A DNA stretch of 64,000 nucleotides, taken from positions 1,766,501 through 1,830,500 of the forward strand of contig UGTZ01000001.1 of the NCBI GenBank assembly GCA_900455085.1, written 5' to 3'. The translations under genes and the position numbers were made by a program. This stretch comes from Providencia rettgeri. Lineage in GTDB: Bacteria; Pseudomonadota; Gammaproteobacteria; Enterobacterales; Enterobacteriaceae. The notes under the pieces are model-generated. The model was given only the letters and a program-made list of their open reading frames with translations, had not been told where the DNA came from and ran no database searches. This document shows, one piece after another, positions 10,099 to 18,820 of the stretch (the first letter of the stretch is position 1; each line of letters opens with the position of its first letter).

Positions 10099-10851
10099 AT
10101 GAAGTTTCGCATGACGGGTGTTTTTCTGGCAGGGGTGCTGATTGCAGGTTGTGCAAGTAGCATTGACCCAGAAACACATGAGCGTTCAGACCCTTTAGAG
10201 GGGTTCAACCGAGCAATGTTTAATTTCAACTATAACGTCCTTGACCCTTATGTCTTGAGGCCTGTAGCGGTTGCTTGGAATGATTATGTCCCGATGCCTG
10301 CTCGAAATGGATTAACCAATTTTTTCGTTAACCTTGAAGAACCTGCAAGTATGTTAAATAGCTTCCTACGTGGTGAAGTGACTCAAGGTTTCAAACATTT
10401 TAACCGCTTTTTCCTTAATACTGTCTTTGGTATGGGGGGCTTGATTGATGTGGCATCAATGGCCAATCCTCAGCTAGTTAAGGAAGAACCCAAACGCTTT
10501 GGTAATACCTTAGGTTATTACGATGTGGGCTATGGTCCTTATGTGGTGCTACCGGGATATGGTAGTGCAACACCAAGGGAACAAGGTGGTGATTTAGTTG
10601 ATGATTTATATCCAATGCTAAGCTATCTCACATTCTGGATGTCAGCGGGTAAATGGGCACTGGAAGGAATTGAAACCCGAGCAAGGTTATTAGATTCAGA
10701 TGGATTGCTGAAAAACTCTTCAGACCCGTACTTAATGATGCGAGAAGCCTATTTCCAACGTAATGACTTCTTATCAAGTGGTGGGGCGTTAAAAGCAACA
10801 GAAAACCCAAATGCGGCAGCGATTGAAGACCAGCTTGATTCGATAGATTAG
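10099..10851 (+). CDS. mlaA: MlaA (VacJ), outer-membrane phospholipid-retrieval lipoprotein
   Basis: 250 residues. MlaA forms a ring in the inner leaflet of the outer membrane and, with OmpC and the MlaBCDEF system, removes mislocalised phospholipid from the outer leaflet. A lipoprotein signal with lipobox LIAGC ends near residue 20. The conserved core DPLEGFNRAMFNFNYNVLDP and NTVFGMGGLIDVAS follows. I choose the ATG at 10099 (MKFRMTGVFLAG) because of the GGAG box and because it makes the signal peptide normal; the in-frame upstream ATG would add 15 residues before it. Confidence 0.96.
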   Translation: MKFRMTGVFLAGVLIAGCASSIDPETHERSDPLEGFNRAMFNFNYNVLDPYVLRPVAVAWNDYVPMPARNGLTNFFVNLEEPASMLNSFLRGEVTQGFKHFNRFFLNTVFGMGGLIDVASMANPQLVKEEPKRFGNTLGYYDVGYGPYVVLPGYGSATPREQGGDLVDDLYPMLSYLTFWMSAGKWALEGIETRARLLDSDGLLKNSSDPYLMMREAYFQRNDFLSSGGALKATENPNAAAIEDQLDSID

Positions 10852-10873
10852 TAAATTGAATTGTTTTGGAAGG

Positions 10874-10916
10874 TTTATCACTCTCTTGTATACGAATGAT
10901 ACTAGAGAGTGATAAA
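10874..10916 (+). terminator. Hairpin after mlaA
   Basis: A perfect 13-bp inverted repeat (TTTATCACTCTCT / AGAGAGTGATAAA) starting 22 bp past the mlaA stop. The 3' flank is A-rich, not T-rich, so it may act as a 3'-end stabiliser or a weak terminator. It also lies between mlaA and the convergent small gene. Confidence 0.5.
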
Positions 10917-10923
10917 TAAAAAG

Positions 10924-11019
10924 CTAATCATTGTCTCTTTTTCCTCGTTGAGAGATAGTGTCAATCAGGGCGATTACCCCTAATACACCAATAAAACCGA
11001 CAGTAAACAGTGTTCCCAT
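10924..11019 (-). CDS. 31-residue single-pass membrane protein
   Basis: ATG at 11019 is preceded by a near-perfect RBS (TTAGGAGGC, 4 bases from the ATG). The frame encodes 31 residues: MGTLFTVGFIGVLGVIALID forms one hydrophobic helix, followed by a charged tail TISQRGKRDND. This is the usual design of enterobacterial small membrane proteins. It lies convergent to mlaA and downstream of fadL on the same strand, about 400 bp away, so it needs its own promoter. I do not recognise the family. A chance open frame with such an RBS and such composition is unlikely, but only conservation or expression would settle it. Confidence 0.6.
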   Translation of the reverse strand: MGTLFTVGFIGVLGVIALIDTISQRGKRDND

Positions 11020-11373
11020 AAAGCCTCCTAAGTTTTTGTCATTGTTGCCTCTTTTACATGCCTTCACGGCCGTAGCCAATAATAGAATATAGCGCGATTA
11101 ATACAGTTTGATGAAAAGCCATATATATTAGTGGGTGTCATCAGTATAAATTATGCTATTGGGTTGTAATTGCAAATAAGAACATTCAGAGAATGAATTA
11201 TAATTTAATGAAATATAAAGCGATTTATATCAAAAATGAGATTGCGTATATTTTATAAAGAAATGATAAGGTGAGCTATATACTTAACATTTAATTTACA
11301 TATGATGCGGGTTAGGGTCAAGAAAATTTATGTTAAGTTTTGAAAATTAGTTCGTCGAATATTTGAAGGTAAC
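11020..11373. other. Intergenic region between fadL and the 31-residue gene
   Basis: AT-rich stretch with no gene-sized frame. It should hold the promoter of the minus-strand small gene; I could not single out convincing -35/-10 boxes. Confidence 0.4.
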
Positions 11374-11407
11374 TTCAGCATCAGGAAGAGAACCCCCTGA
11401 TGCTGAA
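11374..11407 (-). terminator. Hairpin at the end of fadL
   Basis: Perfect 12-bp inverted repeat TTCAGCATCAGG / CCTGATGCTGAA with a 10-base loop, directly after the fadL stop. The T tract on the minus strand is poor, but position and stem strength argue for a terminator. Confidence 0.6.
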
Positions 11408-11418
11408 AATTCAATTAG

Positions 11419-12744
11419 CTAGAATGTATAGTTGAAGTTCACACCGTATAACCAAGCAGAACCTTCAGATTTGAAATGATATGCAGGAAGAGTGCTCTCT
11501 GGAATGTTCTCACTTAACCGTTCCTTGATATCAACTTTCTTACCGTGCATGTAGGATATACCGACATCAACAGAAGCATTTTCATTAAATGCATAAGTGG
11601 TACCGGCACTTAACCAGTAACGATCTTGGTCAGGTATAGAAATTGAACGGTAGTCAGAGCGTACAGGCGTTTGGTCGTAGGCAATACCTGTACGGAATGT
11701 CCAGTTTTCATCATAGAAATAAGTGGTACCCAGTGCTAAACGCCATGCATCTTTAAAGTGCTCAGGTTTATGGAATAATTCTTGGCCGTCACTTTTTCTG
11801 TAGGCGGTTAATTCTTTAAATTCACTCCAGCCAGTATAGGCAACGCTATAGTGTAGAGCCCACTTAGGTGCAACTTTATGGTACCCAGAGAATTCCCAGA
11901 TATCAGGTAAATTAAGGTCTAACTTACCTTTGATTTTTTCACCACCAGTTCCGACAAGTCCTCCTGGGAGTGGTGTGTTAGGTAAATCGTTGGAATATTT
12001 ACCATCTTCAAATTTCACTTTAACTTTTGAACGATAGCTTAGGCTTAAACGGTTATCATCATTGATTTCATATAAAATACCGGCATTCCAACCATAACCC
12101 CAGTCATCGCCTGTTAGTTTAGCCATCGTAGTGCTGGCTGGAAATGGAGATAATCCCAATGCAGGAGCTAAAGTACCTAGGTCGCCAGCATGGCGTGTAA
12201 TCTCAGCATCTGCATATACTGCGTTAGCACCTAAACCGAAACTAAAATTATCATTTAAGCGGTATGCACCACTTAAGTTTAGATTAACCGTTTTTAGATC
12301 TGTCTTACCGCCGATAGGGCCTGCTGCATAATTTTTATTAAAATCAGTGGCTAAACCAAAGTTGGTGGTCATTGACGTACCGACTGCCCATTTGTCATTA
12401 ATTGGGAAGATAAAGTGTGCATTTGGTACAACAGCACTTGGCGCAATGTCATTTGCGGTGGTATTGCTACCGAGACGTGAACCGCCTTTGCCTTTAATAT
12501 CAACACTTGGGTCAATATAAACGGCACCAATAGAAAGAGAAGGGCGATCAAACAACATCATGGCAGCAGGGTTTCGGCTTCCCTCACTTGCGTTGTCGCC
12601 CATCGCACCAGCTCCCGAAAATGCGCGTCCCAGTGCGGATGTAGAATATTCATTAAGCAAAAAACCAGCCGCGCCTGCGTTGGATGATACAATTGCCACT
12701 GCTATTGCTAAAGCTGATCTAGAAAACAGGTTTTTCTGGCTCAT
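11419..12744 (-). CDS. fadL: FadL, outer-membrane long-chain fatty-acid transporter
   Basis: 441 residues of the FadL/TodX beta-barrel family. It binds long-chain fatty acids at the cell surface and passes them to the periplasm through a lateral opening. A signal peptide (SALAIAVAIVSSNAGA) precedes the mature start AGFLLNEYSTSALGRAFSG and the conserved NPA motif (SRNPAAM) of the N-terminal hatch. It ends in a typical barrel strand, YGVNFNYTF. ATG at 12744 is preferred (GAGGG eight bases upstream) over a TTG two codons earlier. Two FadR-like sites lie in its promoter region. Confidence 0.95.
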   Translation of the reverse strand: MSQKNLFSRSALAIAVAIVSSNAGAAGFLLNEYSTSALGRAFSGAGAMGDNASEGSRNPAAMMLFDRPSLSIGAVYIDPSVDIKGKGGSRLGSNTTANDIAPSAVVPNAHFIFPINDKWAVGTSMTTNFGLATDFNKNYAAGPIGGKTDLKTVNLNLSGAYRLNDNFSFGLGANAVYADAEITRHAGDLGTLAPALGLSPFPASTTMAKLTGDDWGYGWNAGILYEINDDNRLSLSYRSKVKVKFEDGKYSNDLPNTPLPGGLVGTGGEKIKGKLDLNLPDIWEFSGYHKVAPKWALHYSVAYTGWSEFKELTAYRKSDGQELFHKPEHFKDAWRLALGTTYFYDENWTFRTGIAYDQTPVRSDYRSISIPDQDRYWLSAGTTYAFNENASVDVGISYMHGKKVDIKERLSENIPESTLPAYHFKSEGSAWLYGVNFNYTF

Positions 12745-12827
12745 GACCAAAACCCTCTTATGTTTTATTTTGAATAAAGCGACTTCTATCGCAAGAAGCG
12801 CAGAATTGTAGGGTCCCTTGCCGTTAT

Positions 12828-12843
12828 GACAAATCAGACCAGT
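12828..12843 (-). promoter_or_regulatory. Putative FadR operator 1 of fadL
   Basis: Minus strand ACTGGTCTGATTTGTC fits the FadR consensus (AACTGGTCNGANNTGTT) at nearly every position. It lies about 85 bp upstream of the fadL ATG. FadR represses fadL in E. coli through two sites. Confidence 0.7.
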
Positions 12844-12853
12844 TACTAGAGTA

Positions 12854-12870
12854 TAGGTCTGACCACCTGA
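12854..12870 (+). promoter_or_regulatory. Putative FadR operator 2 of fadL
   Basis: ATAGGTCTGACCACCTG carries the GGTCNGACC core of the FadR site, 10 bp beyond operator 1. A two-site arrangement is known for E. coli fadL. Confidence 0.5.
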
Positions 12871-13097
12871 TATGTTGCAAGCTTGTTTTGTGGTTATTGT
12901 GATTTTGTTTTCAAAAATGCGACATATTTAACAAAATAGCAACACAAGCGAACGTATTGAGAGCAATAAGTATGCTAATACGGGGTGAGATCAAACTTAT
13001 GTTTAATTATTAGCGATATATTTTGATACACACTAGTTTTTAGCACTTTTTCAGCGTTATGATAGCGACTTAACAGTTTGTTTATTTGGAGAGTAAA

Positions 13098-13394
13098 ATG
13101 ACTGATGCGATTAACCGTTGTAGCGCGGATGAAACCGCAGCCTGCTGCTGTGTAGATGTGGGAACAGTATTGGATAATAAAGACTGTACTGCGTCGTATC
13201 AGCATGTTTTTGCTACACAAGGTGAAGCTGAAACTATGTTGAAAACACTCACAGAAAAAGCAAAGTCTGTTGAGTCAGATCCTTGTGTAATAACCCATTC
13301 TATTAAGCCTGTAGAGGGTGGTGTTGAGCTGACGGCTGAATTTAGTTTTAGCTGTGAAGCAGAAAGCTTAATTTTTCAATTAGGCCTTCGTTAA
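13098..13394 (+). CDS. yfcZ: YfcZ, DUF406 family protein
   Basis: 98 residues, close to the 94 of E. coli YfcZ, and in the same position between fadL and fadI. Function is not established. The N-terminal ETAACCCVDVGTVLDN with three adjacent cysteines is a family feature. The ATG at 13098 is preceded by GGAGAG; a TTG four codons upstream is the alternative. Confidence 0.88.
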   Translation: MTDAINRCSADETAACCCVDVGTVLDNKDCTASYQHVFATQGEAETMLKTLTEKAKSVESDPCVITHSIKPVEGGVELTAEFSFSCEAESLIFQLGLR

Positions 13395-13420
13395 TCAAAC
13401 GTTTGAATTTGCTCTGATTT

Positions 13421-13470
13421 GCCTTTTATCGCTAAAACGGTGGTCTGATTAACACTCAGTGATAAAAGGC
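13421..13470 (+). promoter_or_regulatory. Long inverted repeat between yfcZ and fadI
   Basis: GCCTTTTATC (13421-13430) and GATAAAAGGC (13461-13470) form a perfect 10-bp inverted repeat around a 30-base loop; the loop contains the FadR-like site. It could terminate yfcZ transcripts or be a coincidence of the promoter architecture. Confidence 0.45.
13438..13453 (+). promoter_or_regulatory. Putative FadR operator of fadIJ
   Basis: CGGTGGTCTGATTAAC keeps the TGGTCTGA core of the FadR consensus, about 215 bp upstream of the fadI ATG. fadIJ is FadR-controlled in E. coli. Confidence 0.5.
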
Positions 13471-13665
13471 TTCCTTCATCCCCTCGTTTTCCCTTACTGC
13501 AATTTGTTGTATTTTTACTCTAAGTTGCGTACCTGCTCGCATTTTTTATTAATACCCATTGATAATTGTGAATTTTATGTTAACAATCATTACAGGTCAG
13601 ACCTCTTTATTCGGTTAGTGAGTGAGTTAACTATAATTTTCATTTTTGCTTTAGCAGGAGCGACC

Positions 13666-14985
13666 ATGAATCAACATCTCCACCATGGTGAAAATACAGA
13701 TAAAACAAATGAAAGGATCGCCATTGTCAGTGGTCTACGCTTGCCTTTTGCAAAGCAATCTACGGCATATGCAGGAATTCCTGCAGTCGATTTAGGTAAA
13801 GCGGTAGTTGCTGAGTTATTAGCCCGTAGTGATTTAGACAAAAACCTGATTGAGCAACTGGTATTTGGGCAAGTGGTGCAAATGCCAGAAGCGCCTAATA
13901 TTGCGAGGGAAATTGTTCTTGGAACAGGTATGAGCGTCTCAACGGATGCTTATAGTGTATCTCGAGCGTGTGCGACTAGTTTTCAAGCAATTGTTAATGT
14001 TGCACAAAGCATGATGGTAGGTGATATTTCTATCGGTATTGCTGGCGGTGCTGATTCATCTTCTGTGCTTCCTATTGGCGTATCAAAAAAATTGGCAGAG
14101 ACATTGTTAGCTTTAAGTAAAGCAAAGTCTGTTGGGCAAAAATTATCATTGCTAACGAAATTACGTTTGAAAGATTTAGCGCCTGTCGCACCGGGTGTTG
14201 CGGAATACTCTACGGGGCTACGCATGGGGGATACCGCGGAGCAAATGGCGAAAAGTTATCAGATCAGCCGAGCCCAGCAAGATGAACTCGCTCATCGTTC
14301 GCATATGTTAGCGGCAAAAGCGTGGGAAAATGGCGTTTTAAATAATGAAGTTATGACCGCCTATATGCCTCCTTTTAAGCAAGCATTTTCCCAAGATAAC
14401 AACGTGCGTACAAACTCAGTTTTGTCTTCTTATGCGAAATTAAAACCCGCATTTGACCGCAAGCATGGCAGCGTTACTGCAGCAAACAGCACGCCGTTGA
14501 CGGATGGCGCCGCTGCGGTATTGATGATGACAGAGTCTCGAGCGAAATCTCTGGGTTATACACCGCTTGGTTATATTCGAAGTTATGCGTTTTCCGCAAT
14601 AGACGTATGGGAAGATATGCTATTAGGGCCTTCTTATGCCACTCCACTCGCTTTAAAACGTGCAGGGTTATCGTTGCAAGATTTATCCCTGATTGACATG
14701 CATGAGGCCTTTGCTGCGCAAACACTTGCTAATTTAAATATGTTTGGTAGCCGTAAATTCGCACAAGAGAAACTGGGAATGGATCACGCCATTGGCGAAG
14801 TGGATATGGACAAATTTAATGTCTTAGGCGGTTCTATTGCTTATGGGCACCCATTTGCGGCTACAGGCGCACGAATGGTGACACAAACTTTAAATGAGTT
14901 ACGTAGACGCGGTGGTGGGTTTGGGTTAACAACAGCTTGTGCTGCGGGTGGTTTAGGTGCAGCAATGATTTTAGAGGTGGAATAA
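13666..14985 (+). CDS. fadI: FadI, 3-ketoacyl-CoA thiolase
   Basis: 439 residues (E. coli FadI has 436). Beta subunit of the FadIJ complex; it cleaves 3-ketoacyl-CoA into acetyl-CoA and a shortened acyl-CoA. Thiolase landmarks are the nucleophile Cys in VSRACATSFQAI, the His in DMHEAFAAQ, GGSIAYGHPFAATGARM, and the second Cys in TTACAAGGLGAAMI. The ATG at 13666 with AGGAG six bases upstream fits the family; the same frame is open further upstream but that part is not thiolase. The stop overlaps the fadJ start (TAATG), so the two are translated together. Confidence 0.96.
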   Translation: MNQHLHHGENTDKTNERIAIVSGLRLPFAKQSTAYAGIPAVDLGKAVVAELLARSDLDKNLIEQLVFGQVVQMPEAPNIAREIVLGTGMSVSTDAYSVSRACATSFQAIVNVAQSMMVGDISIGIAGGADSSSVLPIGVSKKLAETLLALSKAKSVGQKLSLLTKLRLKDLAPVAPGVAEYSTGLRMGDTAEQMAKSYQISRAQQDELAHRSHMLAAKAWENGVLNNEVMTAYMPPFKQAFSQDNNVRTNSVLSSYAKLKPAFDRKHGSVTAANSTPLTDGAAAVLMMTESRAKSLGYTPLGYIRSYAFSAIDVWEDMLLGPSYATPLALKRAGLSLQDLSLIDMHEAFAAQTLANLNMFGSRKFAQEKLGMDHAIGEVDMDKFNVLGGSIAYGHPFAATGARMVTQTLNELRRRGGGFGLTTACAAGGLGAAMILEVE

Positions 14986-17207
14986 TGGCTCAAAATTCTG
15001 CTATAGAAGTTACAAGAGAAAAAACACAACAGGCCTTTAGCTTAGAAATTTATGACGGTAATGTGGGGGTTATCTTCATTGATGTCCCCAATGAAAAAGT
15101 AAATACACTAAAAGCGGAGTTTGCGGAACAATTTCTGGCGATTTTACAACAAGCGCAGTCGACTTCAGGCTTGAAAGGCTTAGTTATTACCTCAGGAAAA
15201 AAAGACAATTTTATTGCAGGCGCTGACATTAGCATGATAGCAGGCTGTGAAAATAAGTCTCAAGCCAGTGAGTTGTCAAAAGCAGGTCACGTACTGTTTG
15301 ATAAAATCGATAACTACCCATTGCCAATTATTGCTGCGATACATGGTGCGTGTTTAGGGGGTGGGCTAGAACTTGCCTTGGCATGTCATGCGCGGGTTTG
15401 CTCCAATGATGATAAAACGAAATTAGGCTTGCCTGAAGTACAATTGGGGCTATTACCTGGCTCCGGGGGAACTCAGCGTTTACCTCGGTTGATTGGTATT
15501 CCGCATGCATTGGATTTAATGCTGACAGGCCGCCAACTAAAAGCTAAACAGGCGCTGAAAATAGGGTTGGTTGATGATGTAGTTCCTGAGCCTATTTTAC
15601 TCGACGTTGCGGTGAAAATGGTAAAAAAAGGGGGCGTTCAGCGTCCAGCTATCCATTGGCAACAGCGTTTATTAAGCAGCAAATTACTACGTAATAAAGT
15701 GTTTGAGAGTGCCAAACAAAAAACACTCAGCAAAACTAAAGGCCATTATCCAGCCCCAGAAAAAATTATTCATGTCGTGAAAACCGGCATGAATAAAGGT
15801 TTGCAAGCAGGCTATACGGAAGAAGCGAAAGCTTTCGGTGAGCTCGTGATGACACCAGAGTCTGCTGCATTACGTAATTTATTTTTTGCGGTTACCGCAT
15901 TAAAAAATGACACAGGGGCACAAGCAACGCCATTGAAGATTAATCAAGTTGGTGTGCTTGGTGGCGGGTTGATGGGCGGTGGAATTGCTTATGTCACCGC
16001 TTTTCAAGGTAAATTACCCGTCCGCATAAAAGATATTTCAGACAAAGGCGTCACACAGGCCTTGCGCTATAGCTGGGATCTACTGACCCAGCGAGTTATC
16101 AAGCGGCGGTTATTAGCCCGAGAACGTGCAGCTGTTATGGCTAAGGTATCAGGCACATTAAATTATCAAGGGCTTGAAAATGCGGACATCGTGATTGAAG
16201 CGGTATTTGAAGATTTAGCACTGAAACAAAAAATGGTTGCTGAAGTTGAGAAGATGTCGAAACAGCAAGTTATTTTTGCTTCTAATACATCATCTTTACC
16301 TATTCACCAAATTGCACAGAAAGCGATTCATCCCGAAAAAGTGATTGGCTTACACTATTTTAGTCCCGTCGATAAAATGCCTTTAGTTGAAGTGATCCCC
16401 CATCAACAAACAGATGAAACTACAATTGCGACAGTGGTTGCTTTAGCAAAACGCCAAGGTAAAACAGCGATTGTTGTGGGGGATGATGCAGGTTTCTATG
16501 TAAATCGCATTTTAGCGCCATTCTTATGTGAAGCAGCGCAATGCCTTGTTGAAGGTGAATCAATAGAACACATTGATCGTGCTTTAGTTGAATTTGGCTT
16601 CCCTGTTGGGCCATTTAATTTGTTGGATGAAGTGGGCATTGATGTAGGAACAAAAATTTTACCGATTTTAGTTGAACGTTTTGGTGAGCGTTTTAAGGCG
16701 CCTGATATCCTCGACAAAGTGGTTAAAGATGACCGTAAAGGTAAGAAAAACGGCAAAGGTTTTTATGAATATGGTCATCACACCAATAAGTTGTGGTTTT
16801 GGAAAAAAGCCAGTAAACGTCAAGTTGATAAAACCATTTATTCACTAATTGAAATGGTTCCCAACAATAAACTGACTAAAGCGGATATTGCACAGCGCTG
16901 TGTCATGATGATGCTTAACGAAGCTGCTCGCTGCCTTGATGAAAACATCATTAGAAATGCTCGTGATGGGGATGTGGGAGCGGTATTTGGTATCGGTTTC
17001 CCGCCCTTCTTTGGTGGCCCGTTTAGGTATATGGATAGCCTAGGGATTGCAAAAACGGTGGAAACTCTGAATAACCTCGCCGTGAAATATGGTGATAAAT
17101 TCCAGCCTTGTGGATTGCTATGTGACATGGCAGAGAATAATCGAACCTTTTTTTCTACCAATGTAGAAGGTGGAGTTGATGTAACAAAACCAAGTAATGA
17201 ACAATAA
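14985..17207 (+). CDS. fadJ: FadJ, fatty-acid oxidation multifunctional enzyme
   Basis: 740 residues. The N-terminal crotonase domain (to about residue 190) has IAGADI and HGACLGGGLELALACHAR for the oxyanion hole and LLPGSGGTQRLPRL. The 3-hydroxyacyl-CoA dehydrogenase domain begins with GVLGGGLMGGGIA, then SNTSSLPI, the catalytic-His stretch LHYFSPVDKMPLVEVI and GFYVNR. With FadI it carries out hydration, oxidation and thiolysis in beta-oxidation, in E. coli mainly in anaerobic conditions. ATG at 14985 overlaps the fadI stop. Confidence 0.96.
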   Translation: MAQNSAIEVTREKTQQAFSLEIYDGNVGVIFIDVPNEKVNTLKAEFAEQFLAILQQAQSTSGLKGLVITSGKKDNFIAGADISMIAGCENKSQASELSKAGHVLFDKIDNYPLPIIAAIHGACLGGGLELALACHARVCSNDDKTKLGLPEVQLGLLPGSGGTQRLPRLIGIPHALDLMLTGRQLKAKQALKIGLVDDVVPEPILLDVAVKMVKKGGVQRPAIHWQQRLLSSKLLRNKVFESAKQKTLSKTKGHYPAPEKIIHVVKTGMNKGLQAGYTEEAKAFGELVMTPESAALRNLFFAVTALKNDTGAQATPLKINQVGVLGGGLMGGGIAYVTAFQGKLPVRIKDISDKGVTQALRYSWDLLTQRVIKRRLLARERAAVMAKVSGTLNYQGLENADIVIEAVFEDLALKQKMVAEVEKMSKQQVIFASNTSSLPIHQIAQKAIHPEKVIGLHYFSPVDKMPLVEVIPHQQTDETTIATVVALAKRQGKTAIVVGDDAGFYVNRILAPFLCEAAQCLVEGESIEHIDRALVEFGFPVGPFNLLDEVGIDVGTKILPILVERFGERFKAPDILDKVVKDDRKGKKNGKGFYEYGHHTNKLWFWKKASKRQVDKTIYSLIEMVPNNKLTKADIAQRCVMMMLNEAARCLDENIIRNARDGDVGAVFGIGFPPFFGGPFRYMDSLGIAKTVETLNNLAVKYGDKFQPCGLLCDMAENNRTFFSTNVEGGVDVTKPSNEQ

Positions 17208-17551
17208 TGGCGCGGTGAGCTAGCCTATTAACTGTTTGTTGCTTTTTTAATAAAACCAATCAATGCCTGATACCAAACATATTTTTGGTTATCAGGCTCT
17301 TTTTCGTAAAGCTCGTATGATTAGAATAAATCATTATATTAAATTTAACTAATTGATAATAAATACTAAAATTTAACATGCGACATGGACTGCTAAAAAA
17401 ACATACACAAAAATTTACTCAAATCATTTTCTTTGTTGATCATTTCATGCAGAATCACATTTCACCCCAACTGATGGTTACTTTTACAACAATTAGCTTA
17501 ACAACAAAAGAATAACCTCCTTAATTAGGTAGGTTACTCAGATGGTGGATT
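17208..17551. other. fadJ-sixA intergenic region
   Basis: Starts with the fadJ terminator (listed separately), then AT-rich DNA up to sixA. An imperfect palindrome around 17513-17534 (AACCTCCTTAATTAGGTAGG...) lies just before sixA; its role is unknown. No further gene. Confidence 0.5.
17265..17305 (+). terminator. Terminator of fadIJ
   Basis: GCCTGATA-CCAAA pairs with TTTGG-TTATCAGGC and is followed by TCTTTTT. Confidence 0.8.
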
Positions 17552-18034
17552 ATGCAAGTTTATATTATGCGTCACGGTGATGCAGCGATACACGCGCCTA
17601 GCGATGCTGAGCGCCCATTGACACAAAAGGGAAAAGACGACTCAGTATTGATGGCTCAATGGCTACAGAATCAAGGTATTAAAATTGATTCTGTGTTAGT
17701 GAGCCCCTATTTAAGAGCAGAACAAACTCGGCAAGTTGTGAGCCAGCACCTTGATTTGCCAGCAAAGTCGGAAGTTTTAGGGCAATTAACGCCAGGAGGG
17801 AATGCCGCATTTGTGGCTGACCATATTCGGGATGTTGCTGTGCTAGGCGCAAATGCGATATTGGTTGTATCTCATTTGCCACTGGTTGGCTATTTAGTGT
17901 CGGAGTTGTGCCCACATAAAGAACCACCGATGTTCACGACATCAACAGTGGCATGTGTTGACATTGATGTGGCTCATCAAAAAAGTCAGTTTGAATGGAT
18001 GTTGAGCCCATCTCAATTGCTATTTGCTAAATAA
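17552..18034 (+). CDS. sixA: SixA, phosphohistidine phosphatase
   Basis: 160 residues of the histidine-phosphatase branch. RHG active-site motif at the N-terminus (MQVYIMRHGDA), the second Arg in SPYLRAEQT and the second His in VVSHLPLVGY. SixA removes phosphate from phosphohistidine, known for ArcB and for the NPr protein of the nitrogen PTS. Single gene in its usual place between fadJ and smrB. Confidence 0.95.
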   Translation: MQVYIMRHGDAAIHAPSDAERPLTQKGKDDSVLMAQWLQNQGIKIDSVLVSPYLRAEQTRQVVSQHLDLPAKSEVLGQLTPGGNAAFVADHIRDVAVLGANAILVVSHLPLVGYLVSELCPHKEPPMFTTSTVACVDIDVAHQKSQFEWMLSPSQLLFAK

Positions 18035-18053
18035 TACAGAACAACATGAGCGC

Positions 18054-18596
18054 TTAGCGGCGAGCGCTCTCAGCAGTTTCTATAAGCAGCAATAAGGCTG
18101 CATTACCGCCCCATTCTTTAGGTGCTTGGTGAAAAGCAATAATATCAGGGTGTTGGGCAAGCCAAAGTGGTGTTTGCTGCTTTAAAACATGTTTACCATG
18201 GCCGTGCATAATGCAGGCGCAATAGACATTTTCACGCTTACAGGCCGCAATGAGCGCGCCAATTTCTTGCTTTGCTTCCATTTGTGTTAAGCCATGTAAA
18301 TCTAAAAACAACTCCGGAGCGTAATCACCGCGGCGAAGTTTTTTTAATTCATAAGGGTTAGCATCGGGCCTTAAATAACGCGTTGGGCCTTCATTTTCAA
18401 GTTGAGGTTGAAATTCATCTGAAAAATAAAAGGAGGCGTCAACCTGTTCCTGTATGACTTTTTTATTAGATGGTTGTGTCACTTTGGCGCGGACAGGTGC
18501 GTGCAGGACTTGGTCCTGACGGATTTTTTTTGCTCCATTAATGGCTTCTTTGAAAAGACGAATATCTTCATCTTCTAGACCAAATTTTTTCTTCAT
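18054..18596 (-). CDS. smrB: SmrB (YfcN), Smr-domain ribosome-rescue nuclease
   Basis: 180 residues. The C-terminal Smr domain has the DxHG signature LDLHGLTQMEAKQEI and the nuclease motif MHGHGKHVLK. E. coli SmrB cleaves mRNA between collided ribosomes. The charged N-terminus (KKKFGLEDEDIRLFKEA) matches the ribosome-binding extension. Convergent with sixA (19 bp apart), divergent from hutI. Confidence 0.94.
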   Translation of the reverse strand: MKKKFGLEDEDIRLFKEAINGAKKIRQDQVLHAPVRAKVTQPSNKKVIQEQVDASFYFSDEFQPQLENEGPTRYLRPDANPYELKKLRRGDYAPELFLDLHGLTQMEAKQEIGALIAACKRENVYCACIMHGHGKHVLKQQTPLWLAQHPDIIAFHQAPKEWGGNAALLLLIETAESARR

Positions 18597-18750
18597 AATT
18601 TTACTAATGTATTTTTGTGATTAATTTTTCTGGTTGGTAGTGTAACTCATTTTTGATGAATGGTGATAATCGCAGATTGTTCGTGCGAAGTAACATATTT
18701 ATAACCTTTTTACAGCTAAGCATTGACAAAAGGGGACTTGCTAGTCTAAT

Positions 18751-18760
18751 TGTATATACA
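18751..18760. promoter_or_regulatory. Putative HutC operator upstream of hutI
   Basis: Perfect palindrome TGTATATACA, 60 bp before the hutI ATG. The identical 10-mer occurs again before hutU (21317-21326). HutC of other bacteria binds TGTATA-containing sites, so this is the likely repressor site. Confidence 0.6.
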
Positions 18761-18820
18761 TATCTATACGATTTATTAATGCAATGAATAAAACTGAATT
18801 CAACAACAATAGGAAAAACG

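Larger units (their letters stand above)
12745..13097. other. fadL-yfcZ divergent intergenic region
   Basis: Contains the two FadR-like sites described separately and AT-rich promoter DNA for both genes. No small gene seen. Confidence 0.5.

Noticed and set aside
13459..13665. N-terminal extension of FadI in the same frame
   Set aside because: It covers the promoter and operator region and adds about 70 residues not found in thiolases; ATG 13666 has a good RBS.
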